A DNA stretch of 64,000 bases from Moorena sp. SS36440bin_2 (GCA_011524395.1 WTKN01000389.1:1-64000); one strand, 5' to 3'. Shown: positions 18,815-29,600, counted from the first letter of the stretch. Notes: a model not told the origin generated them from the letters alone. Program-made: numbers and translations.

Positions 18815-20410
18815 TTGATCATGGCTATTGGCTACGTTGCTCTTGTCCTTCACGCCCATTTACCGTTTGTTAGGCATCCAGAAAGTGATTATGTTCTAGA
18901 AGAAGAGTGGCTATTTGAAGCCATTACTGAAACCTATATTCCCCTACTACATGTTTTTGAGGGATTAAAGCGGGATGGGATTGACTTCAAAATAACCATG
19001 AGTATGACACCAACTTTAGTGTCAATGCTACGGGATCCACTACTACAAGAACGTTATGAGCGCCATCTGTCACTGCTCGAAGAACTAGCCAAGAAGGAGG
19101 TTGAGCATAATCAGCATAATGGTCATATCCATTACCTAGCCCAACATTATGTTCAAGAGTTCAGCACTATTCGCCAAACATGGATACACTATGAAAGGGA
19201 TTTAGTCAAGGCATTTAAAAAATTTTTAGACTGTAATAACCTGGAAATTATCACCTGCGGTGCTACCCATGGCTATTTTCCTTTGATGAAGATGTATCCC
19301 CAAGCAGTTTGGGCTCAAATTCGGGTGGCTTGTGAACATTATGAGCAAAACTTTGGCTGTCCGCCCAAGGGCATCTGGTTACCGGAATGCGCTTACTACG
19401 AAGGGATTGAGGAGATGCTAGCAGATGCTGGTTTGCGCTATTTTCTGATGGATAGTCATGGTATTCTCTACGCTCGTCCCCGACCACGGTTTGGTACCTA
19501 TGCCCCCATTTATACTGAGACAGGAGTTGCTGCCTTTGGTCGTGACCATGAGTCATCCCAGCAGGTGTGGTCTTCGGAAGTCGGGTATCCAGGGGATCCA
19601 GTATATCGGGAATTTTACAAGGATTTAGGCTGGGAAGCAGATTATGATTACATTAAACCTTATATTATGCCCCATGGACAGCGCAAGAATACGGGTATCA
19701 AGTATCACAAAATTACAGACCGTGGTACGGCATTAGGGGAAAAGCAACTGTATGATCCGTATTGGGCAAAAGACAAAGCTGCGGAACATGCTGGAAATTT
19801 CATGTTTAATCGCCAGCAGCAGGTTAAACATCTAGCAGCAATCATAGACCGTTCTCCCATTGTGGTGTCTCCCTATGACGCAGAGTTATTTGGTCACTGG
19901 TGGTATGAGGGTCCTTGGTTTCTGGATGTCTTGCTCCGTAAGTCCTGGTATGACCAGAAGACCTATGAAATGACTCATTTGGCAGATTATTTGCGGAATC
20001 ATCCGATCCAACAAGTTTGTAAGCCTTCTCAATCTAGCTGGGGGTATCAGGGGTTTCATGAATACTGGCTCAATGAAACCAATACCTGGATTTACCCTCA
20101 TCTGCACAAAGCCACAGAACGGATGATTGAGCTATCAAGGTTGGAAGCTACAGATGAGTTGGAGTCGAAGGCATTAAATCAAGCAGCGCGAGAGTTACTA
20201 CTAGCGCAATCCTCAGACTGGGCATTTATTATGCGCACCGAGACAATGGTCCCTTATGCAGTTAGACGAACGCGATCGCATTTGATGCGGTTTAATAAGC
20301 TTTACGATGATATCAAGCTGGGCAAGATTGATGCTGGCTGGCTGGAGAAGGTCGAGGAGATTGACAATATCTTTCCCAAGATTAACTATCGCGTCTATCG
20401 TCGAGTTTGA
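18815..20410 (+). CDS. GH57 family 1,4-alpha-glucan branching enzyme
   Basis: GYVALVLHAHLPFVRHPE, GIWLPECAYYEGIEEMLADAGLRYFLMDSHG, C-terminal DUF1957-like region. Confidence 0.92.
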   Translation: MIMAIGYVALVLHAHLPFVRHPESDYVLEEEWLFEAITETYIPLLHVFEGLKRDGIDFKITMSMTPTLVSMLRDPLLQERYERHLSLLEELAKKEVEHNQHNGHIHYLAQHYVQEFSTIRQTWIHYERDLVKAFKKFLDCNNLEIITCGATHGYFPLMKMYPQAVWAQIRVACEHYEQNFGCPPKGIWLPECAYYEGIEEMLADAGLRYFLMDSHGILYARPRPRFGTYAPIYTETGVAAFGRDHESSQQVWSSEVGYPGDPVYREFYKDLGWEADYDYIKPYIMPHGQRKNTGIKYHKITDRGTALGEKQLYDPYWAKDKAAEHAGNFMFNRQQQVKHLAAIIDRSPIVVSPYDAELFGHWWYEGPWFLDVLLRKSWYDQKTYEMTHLADYLRNHPIQQVCKPSQSSWGYQGFHEYWLNETNTWIYPHLHKATERMIELSRLEATDELESKALNQAARELLLAQSSDWAFIMRTETMVPYAVRRTRSHLMRFNKLYDDIKLGKIDAGWLEKVEEIDNIFPKINYRVYRRV

Positions 20411-20501
20411 AATCTCCCCACACAATCGTTAGAAGATACAAGCAGATACATAAGATACAAGAAGATACAATAGTTAACGTTCCCTAAGCCAATCAAAATC
20501 C

Positions 20502-21284
20502 ATGACGCCTTCTGAGTTAGATACTGCTCCCCAGGAAAGTTTGGATACTCTCAAAGACCCTGAGACCTATCTCGACGAGGTACCTAATGATGTCGAGATG
20601 TCTATGTTCGACCATTTAGAGGAGTTGCGAAAGCGGATTTTTTACTCCCTGATTGCTGTATTCTTGTCCATGGCTGGCTGCTTTGTCGCAGTTAAGCCGA
20701 TTGTTCAGTTGCTGGAAATTCCAGCTAGGGGGGTCAAGTTTCTGCAACTGGCTCCAGGGGAATACTTTTTTGTGTCCTTGAAAGTGGCTGGCTATAGTGG
20801 CTTACTGGTGGCTAGTCCTTTTATTCTTTACCAAATCCTTCTATTTGTTTTACCAGGGTTGACTCGCCGGGAGCGACGCTTCATCGGACCTGTGGTTTTA
20901 GGATCAACAGTTCTGTTTTTCCTAGGCTTGGTATTTGCCTACATTGCTCTAATTCCTGCTGCTCTGAATTTCTTTATCAGTTACGGAGCAGATGTAGTAG
21001 AGCAGTTGTGGTCAATTGATAAGTATTTTGAATTTGTCTTACTGTTGATGTTTAGTACTGGCTTGGCATTTCAAATCCCAGTTATTCAAATGTTACTGGG
21101 GTTTTTGGGAATTGTTTCTTCCAAGCAAATGCTTTCTGGTTGGCGCACAGTTGTCCTAGGAGCAGCTATCTTGGGAGCAGTGCTGACTCCTTCGACAGAT
21201 CCTCTGACTCAAAGTTTACTGGGGGGTGCTGTACTTGGTCTGTATTTTGGTGGGATTGGAATGGTGAAGTTGGTTGGGAAATAA
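20502..21284 (+). CDS. tatC: Sec-independent protein translocase TatC
   Basis: [22 protein letters not shown]; six hydrophobic segments; TatC-typical motifs. Confidence 0.95.
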   Translation: MTPSELDTAPQESLDTLKDPETYLDEVPNDVEMSMFDHLEELRKRIFYSLIAVFLSMAGCFVAVKPIVQLLEIPARGVKFLQLAPGEYFFVSLKVAGYSGLLVASPFILYQILLFVLPGLTRRERRFIGPVVLGSTVLFFLGLVFAYIALIPAALNFFISYGADVVEQLWSIDKYFEFVLLLMFSTGLAFQIPVIQMLLGFLGIVSSKQMLSGWRTVVLGAAILGAVLTPSTDPLTQSLLGGAVLGLYFGGIGMVKLVGK

Positions 21285-21630
21285 TATTAAGTCGGATTAA
21301 TCAACGGGCTATCAAAACTACTATCGCGCTTCTAAATCGAATCTTTCGAATACCACCTTTAGCATTTGCTGCATCCCCGTCGTCAATTGTCAGCGAACTT
21401 TAATTACCAACTAACTAATTGGCTGATTTTATGAGTACCAAAGCTCAGCTGAATCAGCATGCTAGAAGAGTTCACAATACTGATTAGGATCAATATCTAA
21501 ACCTGAAGGTAATTGAATCTTGGCTAAAAATACCTTCTGGGAATAGGGAATAGATAATAGGGAATAGTAGTATAATTACCAATGACCAATTACTAACTAA
21601 CTATTTTGAGCATTATTGTCGCTAATTATT

Positions 21631-21665
21631 AATAATAAGTCATGGCATAACCATGACTTATTATT
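21631..21665. other. Perfect 15-bp hairpin in long intergenic region
   Basis: AATAATAAGTCATGG - CATAA - CCATGACTTATTATT. Confidence 0.85.
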
Positions 21666-21939
21666 ATCGAGAAACAGATAATAAAGACTCTTTGTTACAA
21701 GTTGATGCTAATTTTAATTTCGCTTATGCTGAAAGCTTTACTAGTAATTCCTTTAACAGTTAAAAAACTGTTGATAAAGTCAAAATAATTACCCAGTAAG
21801 GCGATAATTGATTTGGGCGGTTATTTAGCCTAATATCTATGGAAGAGCTATTATCAGTGTATGTAAAAATGTAGCCTACTAAAGATAATTAATATCGGAG
21901 AATTACTCTCGATAGTTACTATTAGTAAACTGTCTCACT

Positions 21940-23940
21940 TTAACGCCAATCCTCCCAATTTTGATTAAAGATGGAAGTGTCTGGGAAAGCGGTGGGATTA
22001 CCGTTTTTTTCCAACTGCTGGCGTAGAGCTTGGAGTTCGGTTTGTTGCAGGAGTGGTTCTTGTATAAGCTGGTAAGGTGCTATCCCAGTTTCTAAGGAAA
22101 AAGCAGCGGTTGTACCAGCAGCAGCACCGGATGACCATTCAAAGGAATGCACCCGATAAGCAGCAGCAGCAATGTGACTGGTAGCAATACTTTTACCTGC
22201 TACTAAGAGGTTGTCAATTTTCTGAGGAATGATTGCTCGCAGGGGAATTTGGAACGGATAAGCTTGACCTGCTCCCCGCCGTTCCCCTTTACGCTCGGTG
22301 TTTCCTGGGGTTTCTGCTGGACTTAAGGTCATACAAGGATGAAAGTCGATGGCATAGTGACCAATACCCACAGAATCAGGATAGATAGTAGAGCGACTGC
22401 GTTGACTGACTTGATCTGGCTGGATTTTACCTTGAATCACAGAGGGGGCTTCTAATCCAGCCAGTACTGCCCACAAGCGGCGATATTCGTCTGGTGAGAG
22501 GGTCTGCCGATAATACTCATCCTGGTAGTCACGGCGGGAAATATCTACTTCTGATATCGTAAAGCCTTGAGGATAACCAAAGGAAGGGCGTCCAATAATC
22601 CGCCTCCCTTCCCTGATATAGGGATACTTAGACAACCCATGCATTGTCCCCATCGGAGAATCTAACCCGCTTAGATAGCGGTGATTGGGATGAGGCTCTT
22701 TTACCCCATCCCCAAGCTGGGAGTCCGTAGTCCCTGCGACTAGCCAATAGTAATAGCCGAGAGCGTTTTCTTCTCCTTTCCGTAGACTGTCCGTGCGCAA
22801 GCCTCCCATCCAGCCACCGGGAGCCAGTTGACCAGTAGTTCGTAATTGGCGACGGGTGTACACTAGATTATCTTCTGAAGTGCCAGGACGATAATCATTA
22901 CCCCATGTCCAGTTTTGCATGGAAATGTCCCCTGGAGTGGGAGCAGTAACCCCCCATCGGATCCGTTTACCCCGCTTAGAACTCCAAATTCGCCGATAGG
23001 TGAATACTCCTTCAAAGTCAGCTAGCCGCTGTAATTCATAGCTGTAGTAGGGTTGGTATTGCGGGTAAAAGGATGGCATTTCTTGGGTTTGAACCTCCTT
23101 GGTTTGCTCCATGGCAAAGGTGTAGGTAAAGCCTTGGGTGCAATAGGGGTCGTCAGTAGCACTAGATGCGGAAGGGTTTAGGTAGGAGCGGGAGTCAATC
23201 CCCAACTGGTAGGGAACGTCAGCTAGGGCAATAATTTCACCAGTTTCTGTTGCGTCGATAATATACCAATTAGAACTATTGTCTTGGGTCTGTTGGGGGA
23301 CAATGCGCAAAATGCTTTTCTCAAACCGGGAGGAATTCTCGTAGCTATACCAATCTTCAATGGTTTGAGATAGGGGAAAAGTGTTCAGGGGAGGAGCATC
23401 AGCAGTACCTTTGTGTTGAATAGCAATCACACTGTCAATGGTTTTGCCATCAGCGCTAATCTCTAGTTCCTTAACCACAGTAGAGGGAAACCATTTTAAT
23501 CTCCCTTTCCCCCGTTTGGCAGCCTTTCGTAAAATATTAAACAGGATTTGGTGAGCATCACGGGGTAGAAAACAGGATTCGCTTACCCAGCAGTCCCCAG
23601 GATTGAGTTGACGGTAGTAGCGCTTGATGCGATCGCGTAATTCTAGATAGCCCTTAGGATAGAATAAACGCGATCGCTGAGTGGGTCGTTCATCCAGAGC
23701 AGAGGTTCCCTGGGCAGAAATTTGTCCCCCTACCCAGTCGGTAATCTCAGTTAAGCACACGGTTTGCCCTGCCAATAAGCCTTCGTAGGCAGCCGCTGCA
23801 CCAGCCAATCCACCTCCAATCACTAAGATTTCACAGGCTTCGGTTTGGTCTGGAGTTCTAGGGGGAGCTGCTATACCAGGAGATGGAGTAAACCCTAGTA
23901 ATGATAAGAATAGGGAAATACGGACAAGGGATCGCTTCAT
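21940..23940 (-). CDS. FAD-dependent oxidoreductase with signal-peptide-like N-terminus
   Basis: CEILVIGGGLAGAAAAYEGLLAGQTVCLTEITDWVGGQIS; MKRSLVRISLFLSLLGFTPSPGIAA leader. Confidence 0.88.
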   Translation of the reverse strand: MKRSLVRISLFLSLLGFTPSPGIAAPPRTPDQTEACEILVIGGGLAGAAAAYEGLLAGQTVCLTEITDWVGGQISAQGTSALDERPTQRSRLFYPKGYLELRDRIKRYYRQLNPGDCWVSESCFLPRDAHQILFNILRKAAKRGKGRLKWFPSTVVKELEISADGKTIDSVIAIQHKGTADAPPLNTFPLSQTIEDWYSYENSSRFEKSILRIVPQQTQDNSSNWYIIDATETGEIIALADVPYQLGIDSRSYLNPSASSATDDPYCTQGFTYTFAMEQTKEVQTQEMPSFYPQYQPYYSYELQRLADFEGVFTYRRIWSSKRGKRIRWGVTAPTPGDISMQNWTWGNDYRPGTSEDNLVYTRRQLRTTGQLAPGGWMGGLRTDSLRKGEENALGYYYWLVAGTTDSQLGDGVKEPHPNHRYLSGLDSPMGTMHGLSKYPYIREGRRIIGRPSFGYPQGFTISEVDISRRDYQDEYYRQTLSPDEYRRLWAVLAGLEAPSVIQGKIQPDQVSQRSRSTIYPDSVGIGHYAIDFHPCMTLSPAETPGNTERKGERRGAGQAYPFQIPLRAIIPQKIDNLLVAGKSIATSHIAAAAYRVHSFEWSSGAAAGTTAAFSLETGIAPYQLIQEPLLQQTELQALRQQLEKNGNPTAFPDTSIFNQNWEDWR

Positions 23941-24035
23941 GATTCGAGATATTCACTAAAATCTTCGATGATAAACTACCCTAACTTATCAATACTGTCA
24001 TCTCCCAAACGTTGTATCAATTATGCCATGGCATA

Positions 24036-24452
24036 TCAAAGCACCCGAAAAATATACGGGTAGCGATAGGGCTGATTAGGATTTTCCAGCACCTTCACTA
24101 AAGCAATTATGGGCATAATTAGACTTACAAGACCTAATATAATTAGCAGCGGAATCCCAATAATCACCACAGCCAGTATCAAAAAAATTACCACATATAT
24201 ATAAAGGCAAATGTGAAAATTTAGAGCTTCTTTCGCATTTTCTTTGACCACTGAGTCTTCGGTGAGCAAAAAAATGACTATCGGGATGGCAATAGAGACC
24301 ACCAGAGAGCTAAAAAATATTGAGCCATGACATAACAGTGATAAAAGCTTTCGTTGATCCATGTCATTCATCCAATAAATCCTCCCATGCTTCCCCAGGG
24401 TTACCTTTATGGATTTTCTCTTCCATAATACAGCTAAGTTGGTAGAATTCAT
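24036..24452 (-). CDS. DUF4870-like small membrane protein
   Basis: MDQRKLLSLLCHGSIFFSSLVVSIAIPIVIFLL..KENAKEALNFHICLYIYVVI; a later ATG (MNDMDQRK) may be the true start. Confidence 0.8.
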   Translation of the reverse strand: MNSTNLAVLWKRKSIKVTLGKHGRIYWMNDMDQRKLLSLLCHGSIFFSSLVVSIAIPIVIFLLTEDSVVKENAKEALNFHICLYIYVVIFLILAVVIIGIPLLIILGLVSLIMPIIALVKVLENPNQPYRYPYIFRVL

Positions 24453-24563
24453 TGAACAGAACGAATTTATGTAAAGATATGTAAATGATTAATAAATACG
24501 ATGCCTAATTCGGTGTCGTTGGCTGATAATCTTTGTGACATACTCCCGACGCCGAATCTTTGA

Positions 24564-25876
24564 TTACGGCGCGGGCTTCTTAACCTCACGATTAAGAGTT
24601 TCTGCGTAGCACTTATCTAGGTACAAAACCCCCGACAGTACGCTATCAGCAGACAGTTTCCTTTCCCCAATTGTCCTTGGGTACTTATTGATTCCACGAT
24701 TACGCATTACTTCGGCTGAAGCGACATCTCTATTGTTGGAATACCCGCATTCATCACAGGTATGCCAACGGATTGAGAGGTTATTATCCCACTCGGTTCC
24801 ACATTCAGGACATTGCTTTGATGTCCCTTTATGGTCAACTTCTGCGAAAAACTTTCCTCGTTTCCAACATACCCATTTCAATAATTCTCTGAACTGACCA
24901 AAGCCAGCATCAAGAGAATGCTTACCCAGAAAGCCCTTTGCCATTACTCTGTAATCAATGTCTTCTACAAAAATTGAATCAGCCTGGTCACAGAGTTGAT
25001 GTGCAACTAAAGAGTGAAAATCTTTACGGGTATTACCAATTTGGTGATGTAACCGTGCTACCTTGATTTGTGCTTTTTCGTAATTCTTAGACCGTTTCTT
25101 TTTTCGAGATGCTCTACGTTGCAGCAACTCGCGCGTTCCCTAGCGCCGTGCGACGGCGCGGGGTCGCTCGTCAATTTCAGCTCGCGTTGTAGGTCTATGA
25201 AAAACCTCGGTCTAGGAATCGTTAAATTATCTGATGTAGCTAGGAAATCAATCAACCCGACATCTACTCCGATTGCTCGTCCAAAAGCCTGGTTTTCCGG
25301 AACAGAAACATCAGCTTTAATGGTGATAACAACAAACCATTTTGTTCCTCGACATCTTGATACAACTCGTACAGTCTTGATTTGAAATCCTTCAGGAATT
25401 TCTCGATGTAATCTCAGATCTACAAGCCCAATCTTGGGTAGTTTGATTTGATCCCCCTTAATTGGATTAGTCGCAAACTGAGGAAACAAAAACGATTGAT
25501 AGCGACCGTACTTTTTAAATCGTGGAAAACCTTTTCCTCTTTGTCTGAACGACTCCCAAGAAGTATGTAATCGCTTAATGACATCTTGAGTGACTTGAGA
25601 GTGAACTTCTTTCAAGTCAGATTCAGTCTTTTTCCATTGCGTTAACTGTCGCTTCTGTGACCTGTATCCGGGGAATGGAATGTCAGGCGACATGATATAT
25701 TCCCTATTAAGCGAGCACCGATCAACTGCACACTTCCGACTATTCATCCAGTCCTTTAAGTCTCGCAGGCAACGGTTATAAAGTCGTCGGCAAGTTTCTA
25801 GCCAACTCAACATTAATTCCTGTTGAGCTGTATCTGGATAAATTCGATAAGTGTAGTTCATGATTAGTGCCATCAA
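24564..25876 (-). pseudogene. tnpB: TnpB (RNA-guided endonuclease family), frameshifted by a 47-nt insertion
   Basis: N-terminal part 25058..25876 (MNYTYRIYPDTAQQELMLSWLETCRRLYN...IGVDVGLIDFLATSDN) and C-terminal part 24564..25127 (RRASRKKKRSKNYEKAQIKVARLHHQI...CPECGTEWDNNLSIRWHTCDECGYSNNRDVASAEVMRNRGI) are in different frames; junction carries a foreign GC-rich palindrome. Confidence 0.92.
25128..25174. repeat. 47-nt GC-rich palindrome-bearing insertion within tnpB
   Basis: CTCGCGCGTTCCCTAGCGCCGTGCGACGGCGCGGGGTCGCTCGTCAA; perfect hairpin GCGCCGT-GCG-ACGGCGC (25143-25159); removing it restores K-L-L-Q-R-R continuity of TnpB. Confidence 0.8.
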
Positions 25877-26257
25877 AGTATCTTAACACAAACCAGGTGA
25901 ATGATAACTGTTAATTTACATAAACCCTGTTCCGGCTATCATCCCGACACCAAATCAAAGATTATGGTGCGGGGCTTCTCGCCGGGGTAGCTAAGGCAGA
26001 ACTACCAGTCGTCATATCCAGCCTTTGGTATTGCCTTCACTGGTCCCTTCCCTAAATTCCGAGTTTCAGTCTTAAATCACGATTCGGCTACAGTTTGAAA
26101 GTGCTGGCAATGAATTTAGTCTTGCCATACTGCTCCTGAGGGGTAAGCTTTACTATTTGGTGTTCCCTGAAACGGCTAACTTAATTTTCTCAACGCTTAT
26201 CCAATCCTTAACCTCTGCTCAAAGGCCACCAATTAATAACCCCCACCCCAATAAGTC

Positions 26258-27862
26258 ATGGGAAATCATCTAAAATTTAATCGACCTACATCTGCTCAAT
26301 GGTCTAAGTATTTAATTCTTATTATCTTACTCCTGGGGATAGTTTTTCGATTAGTCAATATTGACAAAAAAGTCTATTGGATTGATGAAGCCTATACATC
26401 CTTGCGAATTTCTGGCTATACCAAAGCAGAAATTATCCAAGAAATTGATGGTCGTCAAATTAATGTTAAAGATTTACAGCAGTATCAGCGTCCTAATGAT
26501 AACAAAGATGTAGGTGACACGCTCCAAGGGTTAGCCTTACATGAACCACAACATTCACCGTTATATTTTGTGATGGCTCACTTTTGGGCAAAATTGTTCG
26601 GTTATTCCGTAACGGTGATGAGAAGTTTACCAGCCTTGATTAGTCTCTTGACTTTGCCGTGCATTTATTGGCTGTGTTTGGAGTTGTTCGAGTCTCCCCT
26701 AACGGGATGGATTGCGATCGCATTGCTGTGTGTCTCTCCATTCCATGTGTTGTATGCCCAGGAAGCTCGACAATATAGCTTGTGGAGCGTGACCACTTTA
26801 GTTTCCAGCATAGCCTTGCTGAGAGCCATGCGTCTTAGCACAATGATGAGTTGGGTAATCTATGCCATAACAGTTTCTCTAAATCTCTACAGCTATTTGC
26901 TTTCTGGATTAGTTTTTATTGGACATGGTATCTATGTTATTTGTATAGAAAAATTTCGTTTGAGTAAACAAGTCTTTAGGTATGGATTAGCTTCGATTTT
27001 CGGGATTATCGCCTTTATTCCTTGGTTAAGATTGGTAATTGAAAACGGTATTGAATTGGGGGATTGGGCGGATAAAGAGACTCCAATAGGTAAACTTATC
27101 ACCCGCTGGCTTATCAATCTTAGTTCTGTTTTTTTCGATATCCAGATTGGCTATAACAATCCCTTATTTGATGTGCGCTCAGGTCGAGACCTAAAGTTTA
27201 ACTACGACCATTTACTGATTTATTTCGATATCCTAATTTTAATTATCGTCGGCTATTCTATTTATTTTCTGTGTCGTAATACTCAGCAACGGGTTTGGTT
27301 ATTTATTTTGACCATGATCACAGTTGTTGGGATGTTTCCCATTGCTCAGGATTTAATTTTAGGAGGACAGCGCTCCAGCATGGCTCGCTATTTCATTCCT
27401 TGTTACTTGGGTATACAACTTGCTGTTGCTTACCTCGTTGGTAAAAAAATTAATCCCCTTAATGCTAATACAATCAAACAACAACAACTATGGCGATTAG
27501 TTACTATTATAGTTATTTCAGGAGGTGTGCTGTCTTGTGCCATTAGTTCTCAAGCAGAAACGTGGTGGCATAAATACAGTAACTATTACACTCCTGAGGA
27601 AGCTCATATTATTAATGAAGCCAATCGTCCCTTGGTGATTAGTAGTGATATCATGCGATTAGTCTCTCTCAGTTATTTACTTGAGCCAAACGTGACCTTA
27701 CAGTTAATCAAAACTAAGGATTCTCCTAAAGTTTTTTCTAGTTTCAGTGACGTCTTCTTATATAGACCTTCTCCAAAACTGCGACAAAAATTTGAAGAGG
27801 AGTCACCCTATGACGTTAAACCAGCTCATAAACGCAAGCATCTCTGGAAGTTAGTGCAGTGA
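26258..27862 (+). CDS. GT39/ArnT-like integral membrane glycosyltransferase
   Basis: LLGIVFRLVNIDKKVYWIDEAYTSLRISGY... EPQHSPLYFVMAHFWAKLFG; multi-TM GT-C architecture. Confidence 0.85.
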   Translation: MGNHLKFNRPTSAQWSKYLILIILLLGIVFRLVNIDKKVYWIDEAYTSLRISGYTKAEIIQEIDGRQINVKDLQQYQRPNDNKDVGDTLQGLALHEPQHSPLYFVMAHFWAKLFGYSVTVMRSLPALISLLTLPCIYWLCLELFESPLTGWIAIALLCVSPFHVLYAQEARQYSLWSVTTLVSSIALLRAMRLSTMMSWVIYAITVSLNLYSYLLSGLVFIGHGIYVICIEKFRLSKQVFRYGLASIFGIIAFIPWLRLVIENGIELGDWADKETPIGKLITRWLINLSSVFFDIQIGYNNPLFDVRSGRDLKFNYDHLLIYFDILILIIVGYSIYFLCRNTQQRVWLFILTMITVVGMFPIAQDLILGGQRSSMARYFIPCYLGIQLAVAYLVGKKINPLNANTIKQQQLWRLVTIIVISGGVLSCAISSQAETWWHKYSNYYTPEEAHIINEANRPLVISSDIMRLVSLSYLLEPNVTLQLIKTKDSPKVFSSFSDVFLYRPSPKLRQKFEEESPYDVKPAHKRKHLWKLVQ

Positions 27863-27941
27863 AACCAAAAGTCAAAAGCCAAAATTAACTTGATCAATGA
27901 CCAATCACTGACCAATCACTCACGACTAATGACTAATCAAT

Positions 27942-29600
27942 CTAATCAATTTTTTTCCACAACAGAGTTTTCCGTTTTTTAAAGCCAATATTTCCTTCGT
28001 ATATCAGATTAAATTGATAGTTATTCTGTTTTTCCATACTGGGGCGTAGCAATGAGGGTGATGGAATATTTTCCAAAACAAAAATATCACTAAAGTTACC
28101 TGATATTTTTGGTAATTTTTCTTCAGGTATTTCTGAAATATTTTTAATTTTTTTTATGAGTTGTAACTTAACCTTGGGGTCAAGTTTATGGCTCATGGAT
28201 AGAATTCGATTGTGAGTACTATCGCTGAGTACAAGGGGAGCAGGAGACTGATTAATAATATTAGCAACGTCTGCATTATAGTAATCACTGTACTTCGTCC
28301 ACCAAGTTTCAGCTTGGACAATCATCACACCAGATATAACACCACAAGAGACTAATATAACTGTAGTCAATCGCCATAAACGTTTTTGCAAAATACCAAT
28401 CGAAAACTTAGTTAGTTTGGTAGAGAGTAAATAGGAAATAGTCAGTTGAATCCCGATGTAAGTTGGAAGTTGATATCGAGCAATCGTTGAGCGCATGCCT
28501 CCTGAAATCACATCTGGTAGCACTAGGGGTAGACTAGTAAATCCCATCAGGAGCAAAACAAATAGCCAAACCTGTTTTGGAGTATAGCGACAGAGAAAAT
28601 ATAGCCCATAAATCATTAGCCCCACAATTGGTAGCACTAGGTAAGTTCTCGGCTGGGTGTAGCTAAAGGTTAGGTCAAACGGGTACTCCTTGCCTAGGGG
28701 TACATCAAAAAAGCCGTAGAGTAGATTCTTCAGCCAATATCGACCAAGATCCAGGGGGGGTAATTCTTTAATCACCCATCCCCATTCCTTGCTAGCTCTA
28801 GGTTCGTTTTCCAAAAAAACAGCTAACCAAGGTGAAAATATCAGGAGTGCTGCTGTGACCGCACAGATGTAAGCAATTACCCGTTTACGGCCTTGCCAAC
28901 CTGCGATGATCAGGACATAAATGCCGTGACCTAGGATAATTGGTGCTGAAAATAAATGAGAGTAGAAGGATAGCGCTACAGAAAGTGCATAAATGCACCA
29001 ACTCATCCTAGTGTTGACTCGCATCGCTCGTAACAGGGAAGCACTCGATAGCAAGATACTCACAGTCCACAGACTATATTCCCGAACTTCCTGGGCATAC
29101 AAAATATGGATCGGTGAAACAGCGAATAGCGAGACGGCAAGCCATGGGGTCAATGATGCTCCAAATAGTTCTAAGCACAACCAGTACAGGCAGGGTAATC
29201 CCAGCAAGCTAATCAAAGCAGGTAAAGTGCGCTTGAGTGCTAGGGAATTACCAAGCCATTGTTCCCAGAATCGGGCTAAAATATAGTAAACTGGCGGGTG
29301 TTGTGGCGCTTCTTCCCCTATAATTCGTAAGGTATTGGCGAGGTTACGGTCAGAATTAGGGGTCTGGTATTTTTGTAATTCTGTAGCGCTAATGACTTGA
29401 CCAGTGTAGATATCCCCGATAATTTCTTCCGCTGAATAGCCAGCAATTCTAGAGGAGCTGAAAGTTTCATCCCCCCAGTAGACTTTGCTGTCGAGATTGG
29501 CTAAGCGAAAGACTATTCCTAAGAGCAGTAGGGTAATGCATAATAGTCGCAAGGGAGGTTGAGGTAATTTCCCTAGCTGTAATCGTTTGGTTTCCATCAC
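27942..29600 (-). CDS. GT39/ArnT-like integral membrane glycosyltransferase (paralogue of the preceding gene)
   Basis: LLGIVFRLANLDSKVYWGDETFSSSRIAGY... EAPQHPPVYYILARFWEQWLG; clearly alignable with 26258..27862. Confidence 0.85.
   Translation of the reverse strand: MMETKRLQLGKLPQPPLRLLCITLLLLGIVFRLANLDSKVYWGDETFSSSRIAGYSAEEIIGDIYTGQVISATELQKYQTPNSDRNLANTLRIIGEEAPQHPPVYYILARFWEQWLGNSLALKRTLPALISLLGLPCLYWLCLELFGASLTPWLAVSLFAVSPIHILYAQEVREYSLWTVSILLSSASLLRAMRVNTRMSWCIYALSVALSFYSHLFSAPIILGHGIYVLIIAGWQGRKRVIAYICAVTAALLIFSPWLAVFLENEPRASKEWGWVIKELPPLDLGRYWLKNLLYGFFDVPLGKEYPFDLTFSYTQPRTYLVLPIVGLMIYGLYFLCRYTPKQVWLFVLLLMGFTSLPLVLPDVISGGMRSTIARYQLPTYIGIQLTISYLLSTKLTKFSIGILQKRLWRLTTVILVSCGVISGVMIVQAETWWTKYSDYYNADVANIINQSPAPLVLSDSTHNRILSMSHKLDPKVKLQLIKKIKNISEIPEEKLPKISGNFSDIFVLENIPSPSLLRPSMEKQNNYQFNLIYEGNIGFKKRKTLLWKKID

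Larger units (their letters stand above)
24535..25990 (-). mobile_element. IS200/IS605-family tnpB-only element (approximate bounds; LE end uncertain)
   Basis: tnpB coding sequence plus covarying subterminal hairpins at 24550-24571 and 25948-25969; RE tail CGGGAGTATGTCAC. Confidence 0.7.

Noticed and set aside
20435-20470. AGATACA-like short repeats before tatC
   Set aside because: Four imperfect short copies only; not distinguishable from chance low complexity.
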